8,020 bases of DNA, from assembly GCA_028709985.1 (NCBI GenBank), contig JAQUTB010000062.1, positions 1 through 8,020 of the forward strand. Reading direction: 5' to 3'. The translations under genes were made by a program, and so were the position numbers. The notes under the pieces were generated by a model. That model had not been told where the DNA came from. It was given only the letters and a program-made list of their open reading frames with translations, and did not search any database. Origin of the DNA: Dethiosulfovibrio sp. (GTDB lineage Bacteria > Synergistota > Synergistia > Synergistales > Dethiosulfovibrionaceae). Within the stretch, counting starts at the first letter, position 1. The number at the start of each line of letters is the position of its first letter. Positions 6,096-8,020 of the stretch are shown piece by piece.

Positions 6096-7417
6096 CTCGA
6101 TCCCCTCATTCCCAACATGGTCTCAACGGTCTTCAGGCCGATCTGGAGGTTTAGCAGTAGCGACCTGTTCTTTACGTAGTAAAGGTCGTATTCCAGTTTC
6201 TTCCTGGTTTCCGTTACGTCTGCTGCGTAGGTGAAGTTTATTTGCGCCCAGCCTGTTATGCCAGGTCTTATCCTGTGGCGATATTCGTAGAACGGTATCT
6301 CTTCTCTGAAGCTCTTTACGAACTCCGGTTGTTCTGGCCTTGGGCCTATAAGGCTCATCGAGCCTGTGAGTACGTCCCAGAACTGGGGCAGCTCGTCCAA
6401 TCTTGTTTTTCTTATGAACCTGCCCACTTTGGTTATTCTGCACTGCTCCTGGTTCGCGAAGGCCGCTCCTTGAGGTTTTTCCTTGGTCATGCTTCTGAAC
6501 TTGTGCAGGGTGTAGACCCTGCCGTTTTTTCCGATTCTCCTTTGTGTAAAGATAACCGGAAAGCCTGAGGAGGCCGCCACAGCTATGGCCGTGGGGATCA
6601 TGAGTATCATTCCTGCCGTCATTCCCACAAAGCCTGCCAGTATGTCGCTGATTCTCTGAGGTTTGTCGTTTATCTCCCTGCTGAGACATATATGATAGTA
6701 GTCTGAGTATTCTATTAGCAGTTCATGGGGAATTCTGCCTAGATATTTTTCCGCCAGTTCCGGCAGAAAGATGGTTTCGATGCCTTTGTGTCTGAGGGCG
6801 GATATCAGGGATGTCTGTCCTTCCTCAGAGGAGAAGGAGCTGTCCGCCAGTATGATGATCTGGGTCTGTCCTTTTAGGTTTATGGCTTCCTGTATGGACT
6901 TTTCGTTAGGCTCGCAGTAGGCCACCGGAAGGAGTTTGCGAACCAGTTTTTCAGATATCTCCATCATAATAGGATGCCATTTTGACTTTTCACCGACTAT
7001 TATGGCCCTCTTGCATGGCAGGAGATATCTGAGGCCCTTAGATATTATCCATCTGGCTAGGCTCGCTATCGATGCAAAGCCGAGCCAGATGGTCGCAAAC
7101 TCCATTTTGGACAGTATTCGGAGGTAGTTCGGCACGGTGTAGAGGGTTCCTATCCCCACCAGGACGATCGCTACCGACGACCCTATGAAGACCCTGAACA
7201 TAGACTCTCCTTTTCGACTTTGGGATAACGACTCAAAGTCGTAGCACCGACAGGCGTAGAGAGAGAGTATTATAGCCACCAGCAACGTCCCCCACTGGAT
7301 TGGGTGGCTAAGTATCTGGGTTAAGGTCGTAGAGCCTACGGTTGCCACCAGAAGAAATGTCATTCCGTCCAGGGCAAGAAGGCCCCACTTCACAAAAGCT
7401 ATGTACTTTGCCACCAC
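6092..7417 (-). CDS. Polyprenyl-phosphate sugar-1-phosphate transferase (WbaP/WcaJ-type priming enzyme)
   Basis: This 441-residue membrane enzyme would transfer a sugar-1-phosphate from a UDP-sugar to undecaprenyl phosphate, the first step of repeat-unit assembly. About four transmembrane helices are visible (~11-33, 41-58, 74-94, 106-124). A degenerate Rossmann/CoA-binding-like domain (~136-245, starting RAIIVGEK) follows, then a membrane re-entrant helix (~258-281) and the C-terminal bacterial sugar transferase domain. That domain has TQRRIGKNGRVYTLHKFRSM, the catalytic Asp-Glu pair of RLDELPQFWDVL (D341, E342), SLIGPRPE (355-362) and RPGITGWAQI (384-393). The full-length topology matches WbaP, WcaJ and GumD relatives. 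Three closely spaced GTG codons could start it (7423, 7417, 7414). The ribosome site AAGGAG (7423-7428) overlaps the first, so 7417 or 7414 is likelier; 7417 is shown. The donor sugar (Glc, Gal or an amino sugar) is not evident. Confidence 0.92.
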   Translation of the reverse strand: MVAKYIAFVKWGLLALDGMTFLLVATVGSTTLTQILSHPIQWGTLLVAIILSLYACRCYDFESLSQSRKGESMFRVFIGSSVAIVLVGIGTLYTVPNYLRILSKMEFATIWLGFASIASLARWIISKGLRYLLPCKRAIIVGEKSKWHPIMMEISEKLVRKLLPVAYCEPNEKSIQEAINLKGQTQIIILADSSFSSEEGQTSLISALRHKGIETIFLPELAEKYLGRIPHELLIEYSDYYHICLSREINDKPQRISDILAGFVGMTAGMILMIPTAIAVAASSGFPVIFTQRRIGKNGRVYTLHKFRSMTKEKPQGAAFANQEQCRITKVGRFIRKTRLDELPQFWDVLTGSMSLIGPRPEQPEFVKSFREEIPFYEYRHRIRPGITGWAQINFTYAADVTETRKKLEYDLYYVKNRSLLLNLQIGLKTVETMLGMRGSR

Positions 7418-7422
7418 AAACA

Positions 7423-7428
7423 CTCCTT
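7423..7428 (-). promoter_or_regulatory. Ribosome binding site of the priming transferase
   Basis: AAGGAG on the minus strand overlaps the first candidate GTG (7421-7423) by one base. It lies 5 bases before the GTG at 7417 and 8 bases before the GTG at 7414. Confidence 0.6.
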
Positions 7429-7430
7429 GT

Positions 7431-8020
7431 CTAGCTTTTTTTGCCGCCGAATATCCTCAGGTTCCTTTTCAGCTCGTCCATCTTTGCCTTTCTCTCTGGG
7501 TCCGACTGGGCGTTGGCTGCGAACTCCTTTAGGAAGGCTCCGAATATCCCTATAAACCCTCCAAGAACCGTGGCCAAAACAACTACTAGCTTTTTCTTGG
7601 GCTTGTCTTTTTTCTCCGGCGGCTCCGCCTTGCTCAGCACCTGGACGACGCTTGGCTCCTGGGCCTCGGATATTCTGGCGCTTTCGTACTGTTTTAGGAG
7701 CATTCCGTAGAGGGTTTCGTGGAATTTGAGGTCTCTCATGAGCCTCAGGTATTCCAGCCCTGCGTCAGGCAGGTCCTTCAGGGATATGTCCGATGGCGAT
7801 GTGGAGCCCGTGCTGGCCTCCATCCTCTTGAGCTGCTGTTTTAGGCTCGATAGCTCTGCCTGTAGCTGTTTTACCCTAGGGTTGTTCGCCGTGGCGAAGG
7901 TCTGGGTGGATCTCAGCTCGACCTCTTTTGCGGTGACCTGGGCCCTGAGCTTGGTCAGGCTCTCCACCACCGCCGAGGCCTGGTCTCCGACGTTCAGGAT
8001 GCCCGTCCTTATCTGGTATT
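7431..8020 (-). CDS. Wzz/GumC-like polysaccharide chain-length or export protein, C-terminal part
   Basis: The 5' part lies beyond the window; 195 C-terminal residues are visible, and the frame stays open to position 8020. Apparent starts such as the GTG at 7970 are internal. The fragment begins with a heptad-rich coiled coil (~17-68). The GNVR-type region follows (~84-136: DAGLEYLRLMRDLKFHETLY, then QYESARISEAQEPSVVQVLSKA). A proline/lysine-rich PPEKKDKPKKK motif then precedes the second transmembrane helix (~143-164), with a cytoplasmic tail rich in Lys and Arg. This is the layout of Wzz, GumC and ExoP-type polysaccharide co-polymerases, which span the inner membrane and control chain length or export. 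No Walker kinase domain follows the helix; the protein ends 31 residues after it. A separate kinase may exist elsewhere. The stop is 13 bases upstream of the chosen start of the priming transferase. Confidence 0.88.
   Translation of the reverse strand, partial: YQIRTGILNVGDQASAVVESLTKLRAQVTAKEVELRSTQTFATANNPRVKQLQAELSSLKQQLKRMEASTGSTSPSDISLKDLPDAGLEYLRLMRDLKFHETLYGMLLKQYESARISEAQEPSVVQVLSKAEPPEKKDKPKKKLVVVLATVLGGFIGIFGAFLKEFAANAQSDPERKAKMDELKRNLRIFGGKKS

Noticed and set aside
6123..6689. 188-codon open frame on the minus strand in another frame
   Set aside because: It lies wholly within the sugar transferase gene, whose motifs are unmistakable. The alternative product is a low-complexity, Arg/Gln-rich shadow.
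1..8020. CRISPR array, tRNA, rRNA or riboswitch
   Set aside because: No regularly spaced repeats, cloverleaf-like sequence or conserved RNA motif was seen. Nearly all of 723-8020 is protein-coding.

Overview
The window shows the 3'-proximal part of a surface-polysaccharide (exopolysaccharide, capsule or O-antigen type) operon on the minus strand, ending next to a wreck of nested insertion sequences. The organism is a bacterium. Frequent ATA (Ile) and AGG (Arg) codons, GTG starts with strong GGAGG-type ribosome sites, and a GumC/Wzz-like chain-length protein without a kinase domain suggest a diderm anaerobe, possibly Synergistota. That placement is a low-confidence guess, because no rRNA or taxonomic marker is present.

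Positions 1-673 hold mobile-element debris. The C-terminal third of an IS66-family transposase runs on the plus strand (to 476) and carries an in-frame TAG at 18-20. Its probable right end at about 480 abuts the first ~23 codons of an IS21-family istA gene on the minus strand (start at 550). Upstream of istA, at about 613-673, is an IS21-type left end with imperfect terminal repeats. The simplest reading is an IS66 element inserted into istA of an older IS21 element. That IS21 element lies about 50 bp beyond the last polysaccharide gene. Positions 674-722 hold nothing recognisable and no convincing terminator.

Positions 723-8020 hold seven minus-strand genes, so transcription order is right to left: Wzz/GumC-like chain-length protein (5' end outside the window), polyprenyl-phosphate sugar-1-phosphate transferase, GT2 glycosyltransferase (AmsE-like), a conserved beta-propeller protein of unknown function, UDP-glucose 6-dehydrogenase, UDP-glucuronate 4-epimerase, and a second GT2 glycosyltransferase. 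Spacing is tight: ATGA/GTGA overlaps at three junctions, a 3-bp gap at one, and gaps of 13-35 bp at the other two. This indicates one operon whose promoter lies beyond the right edge.

Functionally, the sugar-1-phosphate transferase would start the repeat unit on undecaprenyl phosphate. The two GT2 enzymes would extend it. The dehydrogenase/epimerase pair would supply UDP-GlcA and UDP-GalA, and the Wzz-like protein would set chain length. No flippase (Wzx) or polymerase (Wzy) lies in the window. GC content is mosaic: the precursor and priming genes are richer, while the two GT2 genes and the propeller gene are visibly AT-richer. This is typical of a polysaccharide locus with exchangeable central genes. 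The propeller protein is the best candidate for undescribed biology.
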